Shown here one piece after another: positions 10,904 to 22,786 of a DNA stretch of 64,000 bases. The notes beneath the pieces are model-generated. The model was given only the letters and a program-made list of their open reading frames with translations. It made no database searches and was not told the DNA's origin. Both the position numbers and the translations under genes were made by a program. Position 1 is the stretch's first letter, and each line of letters begins with the position of its first letter. The stretch is from Heloderma charlesbogerti (taxonomy: Eukaryota; Chordata; Lepidosauria; Squamata; Helodermatidae): contig JANEZZ010000739.1 of assembly GCA_026122225.1 (NCBI GenBank), forward strand, positions 248,001-312,000, written 5' to 3'.

Positions 10904-12480
10904 CTCTAATCCATACACACTAAAAATCTACATTTGGAACATGTCAGCCCTGTATTCTCCTAATTAGATAGGAGTTTCAAAACAGCTTTGAGTCGATGTC
11001 TTTGCTCCGGAAAAGTAACCTTGGAGCCGAGCCCTTCTGCTGCTCCGCAAAATGAGCTACTCTTCCAGGATTTCATCAAGATGGTAGTCTTGCTTCCCCT
11101 TTTAGTTCCAGGGGAAGATAAAAAGGTTTTTCAACCTTTTAAAAGCTGTTTGAGATAGCGTCCCGCAGAGCCTCTGCAGAATGCTGCCAGGGCGACTGGC
11201 TTCGACCACCCATAAGGCCTAATTCCAATGGGGCAAAAAGAAAGATGTGGAGCGTGGGGTGGCATGAATATAAGTTGGACAGCGGGAAGAAAGAGGACAA
11301 GGACAAGAGATCAGAGTGCATGTATATTACTTCTCCTACAGCAACAGGGGAATGGGGAAGGGTTTTTCTCAGTCAGTGAGTCCTTCCAACTGGGTGGTTA
11401 TCCTGTTGTGCCAAATCAAAGGGTTATCTCTGACAGGGAGCTGGGGACAACGGAGACCTGCAGGTCTTTTATTCTGATGCAGCACGAGCATCTACAGTCA
11501 AGGCTATAAAACAGAGGACACAAGCACTGCTAAGTTGTGCGTCTCCTCAGAGCCCTGACTACTCCAAGAGCAAAACAAGAAAAAAAGTGGGGGGAGAGGA
11601 ATACAGAGAAAACAGGAGCAGGAGGGGGAAGTGATGCTAACTTGGAGGTAGGTTCAGCTCCACTGGCATAACCTGAGCAGAGTTGAACCATCCTAGACTG
11701 AACACAGATCAGATTGAGTTTCTGAGGAGGTAACTGTTAAACTGTTCACCTGAGTGGAGGGGCTTTTCCCAAATCAAAGAAGACCAAAAGGGGTGTGAGT
11801 TCTATGCCATGGGAATGGTGTACAAAATTGAAAAGAAGATGTAAATTCCCAAGTGAGGTTGACCTCCTCAGTAATGGGAATCAAATTCAGGCATCCCCAG
11901 TCCCAGTCCAGCAATCTAACTCTTACAACACACCAGCTCTCTATTATATTGTGCAGTTGTGTTCTATGTTGTTTTCCGAAGAGTCAGTTGAAAACTCACA
12001 TTTTCCTGAGCACAAATCCACATTTTCTTTTTTTTCTTTTTTTTCTTTTTTTGCAGTATTGGTTTACAATATTTACTACACTATATTATTTAGTCTGCTT
12101 CTCTCCTCATGGGGAGGCATATGGAACTGCAATGGTGCTCATCGAGCCCAAGAATCGCACCTGTTGATTTCCCCTTTTAAATGCTTCTCTTGGGCATTTT
12201 TATACGGGCTTTTCCACAGCTGGCTTTGGAATCCATAAGCAGGCCAATGGAGGCATAATGGCATGGAGGACATTTGGAGAAGAGAGTAGGCAGGCCTGGG
12301 AAGTGTTGAGAACTCCTCCTCCCACTCACTGGATGTTCACTAGAAATGCTCTTCTATTGCCCAAATTTAGGACCACAGAGCGCAAGATGTTAAACATGTG
12401 GCTTCTTTTAAAAATGTCAAAGAGCAGTTGCTGGAGGGTCTGATTAGAAATCATAGCAGAACTGGAAAAGTGTTATTCTT
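10904..12480. other. No recognisable gene
   Basis: Unique-looking sequence with a T/C-rich run at about 12,023-12,051 and short unassigned open frames. I see no conserved domain or clear repeat. Confidence 0.4.
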
Positions 12481-12620
12481 CTAAAGGGAGTTCCGAGATT
12501 CTAATTCAAACACACACTGGCTCCACTTCTTCAAGAAGTAACTGATTATTGGTGCTGAGACCAGAAGGAGAAGCACGATTGTGGAGCGTAGAAACCAAAC
12601 ATAGGGAGACATCATTTGGC
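12481..12620 (-). CDS. Transmembrane exon of Ig-superfamily receptor (copy B)
   Basis: This minus-strand exon follows an acceptor (tttcacctag) and opens in phase 1, matching the donor phase of the Ig exon at 22,490. It encodes a short extracellular joint, then YVWFLRSTIVLLLLVSA and a further hydrophobic stretch ending at LKKW, then a roughly 13-residue tail and a TAG at 12,481-12,483. An arginine at the outer edge of the membrane segment is the hallmark of receptors that pair with FcR-gamma-type adaptors (for example FCAR, GPVI and OSCAR). There is no ITIM or ITAM in the tail. The exon is clearly paralogous to 37,950-38,047. Linkage to the Ig exon 9.9 kb upstream is inferred; the Tc1, BovB and KLF3-pseudogene insertions lie between them. 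Confidence 0.6.
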
Positions 12621-12759
12621 CTAGGTGAAAGAGGGAATGAGCAGCATGCTTTATATGTGTATATAGAGAGACATAGAGCTTAATATACAATGCTTACCAC
12701 CACCACCCCATGTGGGTGCTCTGATGCCATGACCGAAGTGCTTGCTATCCTGTCCTGGC

Positions 12760-12920
12760 TGTCTAAGTTGGGCCTTGATCAAGCTGTATGCGCACAAAGC
12801 AGCCAGAATAGCACTCACAGAGCCCTTTTCAAAAAGCGGCAGTTGAGAGCTGCTCCATAGGAAGGAGGAAGCAAAGGGAGCATATCCAGCCCTCCTGCTC
12901 TCCACTCAAACAGCATATAT
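12760..12920 (-). repeat. Duplicated block near the transmembrane exon
   Basis: On the minus strand this block aligns with 29,470-29,640 over about 160 bases (shared gagagcagg, ccttcct, ggctgct, gcatacag-like segments). It lies 140-300 bases upstream of the transmembrane exon and contains a GTGAGT donor-like site. It may be a flank or a decayed signal-peptide exon carried along with receptor duplication. Confidence 0.4.
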
Positions 12921-12935
12921 AGAGACACACACACA

Positions 12936-14572
12936 CAGTCAGGGCCAGAAATATTGGAACAAGGATAACTGTTTTGGCAGTTGGCCTCGGTACACCACCA
13001 CATTGAAGTTGAAAGGAAACACACCCAGATAGGAGTGAAGTCAGGACTTTCAGCTGTAATTCAAGGGGTTTGTCAAAAGTGGGGCACTAACCATTCAGGA
13101 AGTACAGCCAGTGGCATATACACCACCACCCCCATCATTGGTGGCTCATAAGTAATGGAACAAACCAACATCATTTCAAACTTAAGGATCGCCTTCAATA
13201 CCTGGATGAAAATCCTTTGCAGTCAATGACTGCCTGAAGTCTGGAACCCATAGACATGACCAAATGTTGAGTTTCCTCCCTCAAGATGCTTTGCCAGGCC
13301 TCTCCTGCAGCTGCCTTCAGCTGCTGCTTGTTTGTGGGTCTTTCTGCCTTCAGTCTTGTCTTCAGTAAGTGAAAAGCATGTTCTATTCAGTTGAGATCAG
13401 GTGACTGACTTGGCCATTGAAGAACATCCCACTTCGTTGCCTTGAGAAACTCTTGGGTAGCTTTTGCTGTATGTTTTGGGTCATGATCCATATGCAGCAT
13501 GACGTGGCGTCCTATCAGTTTGGCAGCATTCAGCTGCATCTGAGCAGAAAGTATAGCCCTATACACTTCAGAATTCATCCTGCTGCTTTTATCAGCAGTC
13601 AGGTCATCAATAAACACCAGTGACCCGGTTCCATTGGCAGCCATACATGCCCATGCCATAACATTGCCTCCACCATGTTTGACAGATGATGTGGTATGCT
13701 TTGGATCATGAGCTGTTCCTTTCCTTCTCCATACTTTTCTCTTCCCATCATTCTGGTACAAGTTCATCTTGGTTTCATCAGTCCAAAGAATCTTATTCCA
13801 GAACTGGGCAGGCTTTTTTAGGTGTTTGCTGGCAAAGGCTAATCTGGCCTGTCTGTTCTTGAGCGTTACAAGTTACCTTGTTGTGAAGCCTCTGTATTTA
13901 CATTCGTAAAGCCGTCTCTTGACTGTAGATGTTGACAATGACATGCCTACCTCCTCAAGAGTGTTCTTGACCTGGCTAGATGTGGTGAAAGGGTTCCTCT
14001 TCACCATGAGCAGCATTCTGCAGTCATCCACTTTAGTTGTCTCCAGTGGTCTTCTAGGCCTTTTGCTGTTGCTGAGCTTAGCAGATAATTCCTTCTTTTT
14101 CAGGATGTTCCAAACTGTTATGTTGGCCACTCCCAATGTTTTTGCAATCTCTCTGATGGGTTTATTTTGCTTCCTCGGCCTAATGATGGCCTCCTTCACT
14201 CTTTGGACCTCATGTTGGGAGTTCCAGTGAACAGCTACCAAATACAAATGTAACACTCAGAACCACCTCCAGGCCTTTTATCTGCTTGATTGGTCATGGG
14301 GTACCCAGGAAACAGGACACACCTGGCCATGCAGCTGCTTGTCAGCCATTTGTTCCATTACTTATGAGCCACCAATGATGGGAGTGTGTGTATACCACTG
14401 GCTGTCCTTCCTGAATGGTTAGTGCGCCACTTTTGTCAAACCCCTTGAATTACAGCTGGAAGTCCTGACTTTGCTCCCATCTGGGTGTGTTTCCTTTCAA
14501 CTTCAATGTGGTGGTGTACAGAGACCAACTGCCAAAACAGTTATTCTTGTTCCAATATTTCTGGCCCTGACT
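12936..14572 (-). mobile_element. Tc1/mariner transposon with about 220-bp inverted repeats
   Basis: Terminal inverted repeats of roughly 220 bp (12,936-13,165 and 14,352-14,572) begin cagtcagggccagaaatatt and its reverse. A broken transposase lies between them on the minus strand. The right end is followed by TA. The left end sits in a (CA)n run, so the TA target duplication is not clean there. The element is about 1.64 kb, normal for Tc1. Confidence 0.9.
13195..14256 (-). pseudogene. Tc1-like transposase, two in-frame stops
   Basis: One continuous minus-strand frame encodes an N-terminal helix-turn-helix (IREIAKTLGVANITVWNILK), a second Tc1-type DNA-binding part with SSQVKNTLEEVGMSLSTSTV, and a DDE catalytic domain. 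The three acidic positions are visible: ILWTDETK, HMDHDPKHTAK and the glutamate of DLN-stop-IEH. The frame is broken by a TAA at about 13,870 and by a TGA replacing the residue before IEH at about 13,387. The remaining C-terminal part runs to a stop at 13,195. Apart from these two nonsense changes it is well preserved, so the copy is fairly young but dead. Confidence 0.85.
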
Positions 14573-16475
14573 ATATATATATCTGATTCCTGCATTTTCA
14601 GCAGGACCCCAGGCGTGCAAGCCCTGACTGCTAGATGACAGAAATCTGATATGCAGTACACATTTGCATGTGTGGTTTCTATTTCAGCTAAGGATATGTG
14701 AACTGAAGCCTGCTTCTAGGATTGCATTGCCAGCTTTTGATTTATTCTGGTATCTAGGCAAGCCCAGGGAGCAAGATCTGGGACTTGCTACCAGGTGGTG
14801 GAGCCTGGTAGCACAGGAAATTGCAAAAGCTTTCCGGTTGATATGGGCTGTTGTTGGCACATATGGGCCCTCCCCTTTGGTCCATTTAGTTCATATGAAG
14901 AATCCATGTGATATTATTGCAAGTCTGTTCCACTGCTTCCATTTTGTTGTCCCATCACTTTTTAAGACTTAATTTGTGATGATGTGTTGTTCTTAAAACA
15001 CAATTGCATTAGTAACTTGTGCAGTGTGGACTGGCAAAGAGCTCTTCAGGTTTTTCAGGGCTACTGTCTCTTGAATTAACTTCCTCCTTCCCACTTTTAA
15101 AACAAAGTCGTTTCTGCCCCTGTTTCCTCACATTCCTGAACAGGCCCTGAATTGGTCAGTTCCTGTTCCCTCTAGTGGAGAGGGCTTTAACTACTAGTTT
15201 CTTCTTTGTAACCAGAAAACATGGTCATTATTGTATTGTATTTTTATGATCAAAATTTCAAAATAAAAATAAACTTAGTATCACTTTCTAACTTTCTAAC
15301 TGCAAAGAGGAAGCCAGTAATTATTGCCCATACCTTTGCCAGGCAACAGGAACTGGCTAATTCAGGGCCTCTTAATTAATGCTGTAGACTTGCAAATGAA
15401 CACAAAGAAACCAATCATAAAAGCAGAAGATACTTTAAATGAATGGGGCAAGAAGGACGCTACCATGTGAGGGGTAGTTGCACAGAGAAGCTTATGCCTG
15501 ATTAAACCTATAGTATGATCCTGCCTATGAGGATGTGAATTGCTGGAGTTTTATGGGGAAAATAATACTACATTCAATGCCAGGTGGAACCACCTTTTTA
15601 ATTCCCCTTAGAGCTGATTGTGGGAAAGCATTGTCTCTGCAGCACTAAAGGGCCCCAACGTGGAAATAAACCTAGACTATTCTAAATTGTATAACTCAGT
15701 ACAGAAACTGTCTGATTTATACAATGCATCTAGAATATTATCTACTCACCAATTCTTCTGCCAGTACCACAGGATGGGTCATGATTACCTGAACATGGAA
15801 TAAGCTTAGGCAATATCAGAACAAGCTGTTCCACCAATGATCCAACAACAGCACAGTGATGAAACATTCCTCAAGCAGCCTTTCTCTCAACAGATAAGGT
15901 TTCAGAATGAGTTATATTAAATGGAAGCCTCCAGTATGACTTATATGCAGACTACACATACAGGGAATCTGGAAATTACAGCACAAGGCTAAGCATGTTT
16001 ACTCAGAAGTAAGCCCCTCTGAGTTCTATTAACTGTGTTTAGGAGTGCAGCAGTACAGCACAATCCTATTTAGGTTTACTCAGCGGTAAGTCCCACAGTG
16101 TTCCATGAGATTTACTCCCAGGGAAATACACATAGGACTGCAGCCTTAGTTACTCAACTACAGTAGCCTAAGATAATACTGAACAAATTCAACCTTCACC
16201 ACAGTGCTAGGAAAACATTTTACTTACCAATGCAGCTGCTGTTATCACTGGACCGATTATGATTACATAGACAGGGATTAAGCAGAACACTAATCACAAT
16301 AATGTGGTTCATCAGTGGTCACAGAGCAACACAAGGGGAAAGAATTCCACCAGATGAGCTCTCAGACTGAGTTACTGTGGCCTAACTTGATATAAACTCT
16401 TCATCTCCATGAACTCCAGCCCACAGAAACCTCCTCACCAAGCCACAAGTCACTCCCACTATTATTACAGTGGGT
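14573..16475. repeat. Intergenic/intronic, MITE fragments
   Basis: No gene is seen. Two adjoining copies of the 'gcaatcctatg...taagtcccactg' palindromic family lie at about 15,985-16,145. The rest is unassigned. Confidence 0.45.
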
Positions 16476-16486
16476 AAGCTATGTAC

Positions 16487-19400
16487 CCCCTTCATGGATC
16501 ACTGCCTTGTTGTGGCGAAGGGGCTTGCGTAATTCAGTGAAGCCATAAGCTATGCCGTGCAGGGCCACCCAAGACGGACAGGTCATGGCAGAGAGTTCTG
16601 ACAAAATGTGGTCCACTGGAGAAGGAAATGGCAACCCACTCCAGTATTCTTGCCAAGAAAACCCCATGGAAAGTATCACAAGGCTAAAAGATATGACGCC
16701 GGAAGATGAGCCCCTCAGGTCGGAAGGTGTCCAATATGCTACTGGGGAAGAGCAGAGGGTATTTCCAAGTAGCGCCAGAAAGAGTGAAGCGGCTGGGCCA
16801 AACCCGAAAGGACACTCAGCTGTGGATGTGTCTGGTGGTGAAAAGAAAATCCGATGCTGTAAAGAACAATATTGTTTAGGAACCTGGAATGTCAGATCAA
16901 TGAATCAAGGTAAGCTGGAGGTGGTCAAACATGAGATGACAAGATTGAACATCGACATCTTGGGAATCAGCGAACTAAAATGGACAGGCATGGGCGAATT
17001 TAATTCAGGTGACCATCATATCTACTATTGTGGGCAAGAATCCCTTAGACGAAATGGAGTAGCACTCATAGTCAACAAAAGGGTGGGAAAAGCAGTACTG
17101 GGGTACAATCTTAAAAATGATAGAATGATCTCAGTACGAATCCAAGGCAAACCATTCAACATCACAGTAATTCAAGTCTATGCCCCAACCACTGAGGCCG
17201 AAGAAGCTGAGGTTGATCGGTTCTAGGAAGACCTACAACACCTTCTAGAACTAACACCAAAAAAAGATGTCCTCTTCATCATAGGGGATTGGAATGCTAA
17301 AGTAGGAAGTCAAGAAATCACCGGGATAACAGGCAGGCATGGCCTTGGTGTACAAAATGAAGCAGGACACAAGCTAATAGAGTTTTGCCAAGAGAACATG
17401 CTGATCATAGCAAACACTCTTTTCCAGCAGCACAAGAGGCGACTCTACACATGGACGTCACCAGATGGTCAATATCGAAATCAGATTGATTATGTCCTTT
17501 GCAGCCAAAGATGGAGAAGCTCCATACAGTCAGTAAAAACAAGACCTGGAGCTGACTGTGGCTCAGATCATGAGCTGCTTCTTGCAAAATTTCGGCTTAA
17601 ATTGAAGAACGTCGGGAAAACCACTAAACCGTTCAGGTATGACCTAAATCATATCCCTGATGAATATACAGTGGAGGTGAGGAATAGATTTCAGGGATTA
17701 GACCTGATAGACAGAGTGCCTGAGGAACTATGGACGGAGGTCCATAACATTGTTCAGGAGGCAGCAACGAAATCCATCCCAAAGAAAAAGAAATGCAAGA
17801 AAGCAAAGTGGCTGTCTGATGAGGCTTTACAAGTAGCTCACGAAAGAAGGGAAGCGAAAAGCAAGGGAGAAAGGGGAAGATATACCCAACTGAATGCAGA
17901 GTTCCAGAGAATAGCAAGGAGAAACAAGAAGGCCTTCTTAAATGAACAATGCAAAGAAATCGAGGAAAACAACAGAATGGGAAAGACTAGAGATCTCTTC
18001 AAGAAAATTGGAGATCTCAAGGGAACGTTTTGTGCAAAGACGGGCATGATAAAGGACAAAGAAGGCAGGGACCTCACAGAAGCAGATGAGATTAAGAAGA
18101 GGTGGCAAGAATACACAGAAGAACTATACAGGAAAGATCTGAATGTCCCTGATAGCCATGATAGTGCGGTCACTGAACTTGAGCCAGACATCCTAGAGAG
18201 TGAAGTCAAGTGGGCCTTAGGAAGCATTAGTAACAACAAAGCTAGCGGAAATGACAGTATTCCAGCCGAGCTATTTAAAATCCTAAAAGATGATGCTGTT
18301 AAAGTGCTGCACTCAATATGCCAACAAATCTGGAACACTCAACAGTGGCCACAAGACTGGAAAAGGTCAGTTTACATTCCAATTCCAAAGAAGGGCAACG
18401 CCAAAGAGTGTTCAAACTACCGCACCATTGCGCTCATTTCACATGCCAGCAAGGTGATGCTCAAAATCCTACAAGCTAGGCTTCAGCAGTATGCGAACCG
18501 AGAACTACCGGAAGTACAAGCTGGGTTTCGAAGAGGCAGAGGAACTAGAGATCAAATCGCCAACATTCGCTGCATCATGGAGAAAGCAAGAGAATTCCAG
18601 AAAAACGTCTATTTCTGCTTCATTGACTACGCTAAAGCCTTTGATTGTGTGGATCACAACAAACTGTGGCAAATTCTTAAAGTGATGGGAGTACCAGACC
18701 ACCTTACCTGTCTCCTGAGAAACCTGTATGAGGGTCAAGAAGCAACAGTAAGAACCACACATGGAACAACCGATTGGTTCAAAATTGGGAAAGGAGTACG
18801 ACAAGGCTGCATATTGTCACCCTGCTTATTTAACTTATATGCAGAGTACATCATGAGAAATGCCGGGTTGGATGAATCAGAGGTCGGAATTAAGATTGCT
18901 GGGAGAATTATCAACAACCTCCGATACGCAGACGATACCACCCTAATGGCAGAAAGCGAAGAGGATCTAAAGAGCCTCTTGTTGAAGGTGAAAGAGGAGA
19001 GTGCAAAAGCTGGTTTGAAACTCAACATTAAAAAAACGAAGATCATGGCATCTGGCCCCATCACTTCCTGGCATATAGAAGGGGAAGAAATGGAAGCAGT
19101 GACAGATTTTACTTTCTTGGGCTCCAAGATCACCGCAGACGGTGACTGTAGCCATGAAATTAAAAGACGCTTGCTCCTTGGGAGGAAAGCTATGGCCAAC
19201 CTAGACAGCATAGTAAGAAGCAGAGACATCACCTTGCCGACAAAGGCCCGTCTAATCAAAGCTATGGTTTTCCCAGTAGTAATGTATGGCTGTGAGAGCT
19301 GGACTATAAGGAAGGCTGAGCGCCGAAGAATTGATGCTTTCGAACTGTGGTGCTGGAGAAGACTCTTACGAGTCCCCTGGACTGCAAGGAGGTCAAATCA

Positions 19401-19702
19401 GTCAATCCTAAAGGAAATCAACCCTGAGTGCTCATTGGAAGGACAGATAATGAAGCTGAAGCTCCAATATTTTGTCCACGTAATGCGAAGAGAAAACTCC
19501 CTGGAAAAGACCCTGATGCTGGGAAAGACTGAAGGCAAAAGGAGAAGAGGACGGCAGAGGATGAGATGGCTAGATAGCATCACGAATGCAATGAATATGA
19601 ACTTGAGCACACTCCGGGAGAGAGCGCAGGACAGGAAGGCCTGGCGTGCTATGGTCCATGGGGTCACGAAGAGTCGGACACGACTGAACGACTGAACAAC
19701 AA
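16487..19702 (+). mobile_element. Full-length BovB (RTE-clade) LINE, copy 1
   Basis: A 3.2-kb non-LTR retrotransposon. It begins ccccttcatggatcactgcc and ends with the BovB-type 3' sequence gagtcggacacgactgaacg followed by (aac)n. It is flanked by an 11-bp target-site duplication aagctatgtac (16,476-16,486 and 19,703-19,713). It is nearly identical to copy 2 at 43,414-46,631, with only scattered substitutions, so both are recent. One nonsense codon breaks the ORF. Confidence 0.95.
16552..19695 (+). pseudogene. BovB endonuclease-reverse transcriptase ORF, one stop
   Basis: The frame equals the 1,047-codon ORF of copy 2 but has TAG at 17,224-17,226 where copy 2 has TAT (tyrosine). This splits it into a 224-codon part and a downstream part whose first ATG is at 17,398 (765 codons). 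The N-terminal part keeps the apurinic-endonuclease motifs TWNVRS and GISELKWTG, including the glutamate that copy 2 has lost. The downstream part keeps SDHELL, the reverse-transcriptase motifs FCFIDYAKAFDCVDH and GVRQGCILSPCLF, the catalytic YADD, and the C-terminal zinc-knuckle-like region. It cannot make a full-length protein without readthrough. Confidence 0.9.
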
Positions 19703-19713
19703 AAGCTATGTAC

Positions 19714-20540
19714 AGTTGTGCCAGGCCCCCAAATGGGCAGCAGGACAGGGAACAGTGGGTATCTAGAAGTAGAACTCTCATAGGCATACAAGAAAAATCT
19801 GTCTTCACGGTGCCAGGAGACTTTAGCTGCATGGGTCAAGGCCTCAGTCAGCCAGAACTGGACGTTCAGGCAAAGATGTATATGAGCAGATGGAAATTTT
19901 TCTTGGAAAGGAACTGCCCCAAATTTGTAAACTATGTTCTTAACGTAATGCATTGTTCATGTTATATTCCTTAATATTCACGTTTTGTATACATTTTTGG
20001 ATTGGAGAACTCTCTTGCAAAGTCAAAGAAATGTGAATTTCAACAAATAACTAAGTTTCAGTTCGTATAGTGGTTTGAAAGTGTGAAATTAAATAAGCTC
20101 GCATTAAAATGCAAACTGAATGAATTTCTCCCCTATGCCTACCTGTAGAAAATGCTTCTGTAACCAACCACATTGGAAATGATCCATTCATTTCATTGTT
20201 GAGTATAAAAGGATACGTGCATCCTTTACAGAATACAGAGTTTCTGCAAGGACTAGCAGGCTGCATTTCCAACAACAGTAACTATATGATCAACATATAG
20301 TTAGCCACTTCAAGCACCATTTCCTTGGTGGAAAGATGGGTATAAATCAAATAAATGAATAAACAAACAAATTAATAAATATACTGACTGATTAAATGGC
20401 AAAACTAACCAGCTTGATTACAAGGTCTTAATCTCACAGAAAGTTAATTTACTGGCTGGCATGTGAGTGGGGGGGAGGGAATGTTCACAGGTTAAAAATA
20501 AAAAGAAAGAAAATGTGACAAGTATTGAATAAAGACAGAT
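19714..20540. other. No recognisable gene
   Basis: A/T-rich sequence between the BovB copy and the KLF3 pseudogene. The A-rich stretch 20,341-20,395 (ataaatgaataaac units) resembles a retroposon tail. Nothing else is recognised. Confidence 0.4.
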
Positions 20541-21531
20541 TCAGACTAGCATGTGGTATTTCCTTTGAAGGGCAAGCTGGTCTGAGTGAATGAAGCTGCA
20601 ATCACAATCTGGGCAATGGAATGGTTTGAATCTCTGGCATGTTTCTGGAAAGGCTGTGTTAGGTCATCAGATAGAGCAAATCATGCAACTTTCCTGCATT
20701 TGTCAGGCTTTTGACCTCTATGTGTTCTTCTATGTGCTTTTAAATGGGAGCTTTCAGGGTAAACCTTATTGCAGCCTTCATAATCACATCAGGAGATTCC
20801 ACAGGTAAAAGCCCTTTCCAGGCTGAAGTATAACTGAAGGGTGATTATCCTGAAGCATTGCTTGACAAATGAGGCAATCAATGGAAGGGATATTAATTCA
20901 GGATAGTAGTCATTACTAGCTGATTCCATGACTGGTTCTACATTAATAGATTTCTTTAGTGCTGGCTTCCCGTAAAATTCAATAACAGGTACTGGTATGC
21001 TACTTGGGTTTTTCAACTCTTCTGAAAGATGTGTTGACACCATAATAGTGAAGGTGACAGATAAAAGGGACAGGCTGTACTGCAATTGGCTGTATAACTA
21101 GAAGTATCTCTGGGCTTCAAAGTCCATGGTGCAAAAGAGCTGCCATTACTGGAGGAGTAGTTAATGGCATAGTGAAAGGCTGTATTCCTGGTGGAGTCCA
21201 TTTCTTAATTGGAGGGCTGATGGAGGTCAGATCTTTAATCTAGCTGAGGCTCTCCTATGTACAGTTTGGAATCTCAGAAAAGAAGGAGAACTTTCAGCTG
21301 AAGGTGGCGAGCTCCATTTGTTCATTTGTTCACTGATCAATAGGCTCAGCTTGGACTCCGTTACTCAGGGGTTCTGGAATCTGGTAGAATTTATTGGGCA
21401 TCATATTTGGTGTTGAATGAATGACAGTGTATTTGTTGGGCTTCATGTCATCCATCTAACTAGAGTTCAATGACATTGGGAACTGGTTCTATAACTTATT
21501 GTTTGATAGGGACAGGGTCAAACATGAGCAT
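20541..21531 (-). pseudogene. KLF3P: Processed pseudogene of Kruppel-like factor 3
   Basis: The minus strand carries an intronless, decayed copy of KLF3. From the 5' end it shows MLMFDPVPIKQ (typical KLF3 start), MKPNKYTVIHSTP, a SSPPSAESSPS stretch, a PPIKKWTPPGIQPF segment, PVIQPIAVQPVPF, and then three C2H2 fingers in decayed form. Finger remnants are [28 protein letters not shown] and KPFHCPDCDCSF. The very C-terminus reads HSDQLALQRKYHMLV, like the HMLV end of KLF3/8/12. Many stops and frameshifts scatter the reading over all three frames. The parent gene has several coding introns and none are present here, so this is a retrocopy. Neither a poly(A) tail nor a target duplication could be defined. 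Confidence 0.85.
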
Positions 21532-22489
21532 CTTCTTAGTCAACTCTACTCATGATGGTGTTCCCCAGGACTTTTTATTTGTCAAGCAAGGCAATCGATG
21601 CAACACCACTAACTCCCAACAGGACACAGAAGGTGCTACCTGCTTTTTGAGTTGGGGTGGGAACATTGTTTTTCTACAAGAGAAAACATGCAAAGAGCTT
21701 TTCCCTCTTCTTTAGATCCTTGTAAAGACATGGAGGGGGCTGTTGAGTTCTTTCTCTTGATTGGCAGGTGCCATCAGAGCCTGTATGTCTCTGTCTTTTC
21801 CCAGGAAGTAGCCCCTCATTTAGTCCATCAGTCAGTCCATCTGAGTGTCTCTTTCTTGCCTTCTTCTCTTCCCCCACTCAGGCAGACTCCTGGCACTAGG
21901 CAGCACTGTCACATGATGCTGGTGCCTCTTGCTCTGCCCATTGCCATGTGAATAACAGGAAGCATGGCTGCACCTCTGACTCTATCACTGATGCCAAGCA
22001 TATGTCTGATCCTGTCTCTTTGGCACACCTGTATTGAGCATGGTCATCTGTAAAACAATGCCTAGGCATGAGCAGGGGAACATACAGGCGCTCCTCACGA
22101 TCAGGACCCCTGAACATAATCAGGACCCCTGTTATTCCCATGGAACACCTTCAAGGTCCTTTCCAACTCTATCATTCTATGTGGATAGAATGTCCACCAC
22201 TTATATCCACCTCTCTACCACTGACAGCCATCCAGCCCTAAGGTACTGGTGAAGCTGGAACAAGCTACAGCATAGAATACTATAAATAATGCATCCGTTA
22301 AGGATGTAGCTCTTAACAGCTGTAAGTTCCCAGCATTTTGGAGCTTGAGTGAACATGGAATGCCCTTAACACAACATGTTAAACCAAAACATGTTCTGTT
22401 AATGGAATCCCTATATAGCTTGAAAAGCCCTCTCTGAAGTATTGGCAGCTAGTGATGCCTTACCACTATGATAATTTCTACAGTCTTAC
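21532..22489. other. Unassigned; start may be retrocopied KLF3 5' UTR
   Basis: No domain is recognised. The first few hundred bases upstream of the KLF3 pseudogene in minus sense could be its 5' UTR. The rest looks like unique sequence. Confidence 0.35.
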
Positions 22490-22786
22490 CTGACAGGACA
22501 GTCAGATTCTGAGCAACACTGATGGTAGACTTCTTCTCTTGGTTCTCTCTGTCCTTGTGTTGATACCAACAGGCATATTGGCCTGCACTCTGCTTTGAGA
22601 TATGGAGTAACAATGAGTATAAGATTTCATGGGGCATTGCTTTGTGGGCTGAAATGAGATGTCCATCTTTACAGATGAAAATTTTGGTTGCCAAAATGTT
22701 TGAGGGTAGCATGCATCGTGCTATGACCCAGTCTCCCACTTGCACTGAAGTTGCATTCAGGAAAAACTCAGATGCAGGAAGTTCAT
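22490..22786 (-). CDS. Ig-like C2 domain exon of leukocyte-receptor-type gene (copy B)
   Basis: An open 297-nt minus-strand exon. The acceptor is tatcttgctttag, the donor is TCAG|GTAAGACTG, and it is phase 1 in and phase 1 out, the standard phase for Ig-domain exons. The about 99 residues start ELPASEFFLNATSVQ and have the B-strand cysteine in VIARCMLPSN. A C-strand KIFICKDGHL and the F-strand Y-x-C motif in SAGQYACWYQHKD follow, and the end is NLTVLSG. Length and pattern fit the C2-type Ig domains of the LRC/FcR-like families. The exact family is not certain. There is one N-glycosylation site near each end (NAT, NLT). The short exon at 23,872 lies 1.1 kb upstream, and a transmembrane exon at 12,481 follows in the same phase. 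A frameshifted paralogue is at 6,994. Confidence 0.7.

Noticed and set aside
17405..19259. Minus-strand open frames of 60-174 codons within BovB copy 1
   Set aside because: Antisense shadows of the reverse-transcriptase ORF; identical shadows occur at 44,332-46,594 in copy 2.
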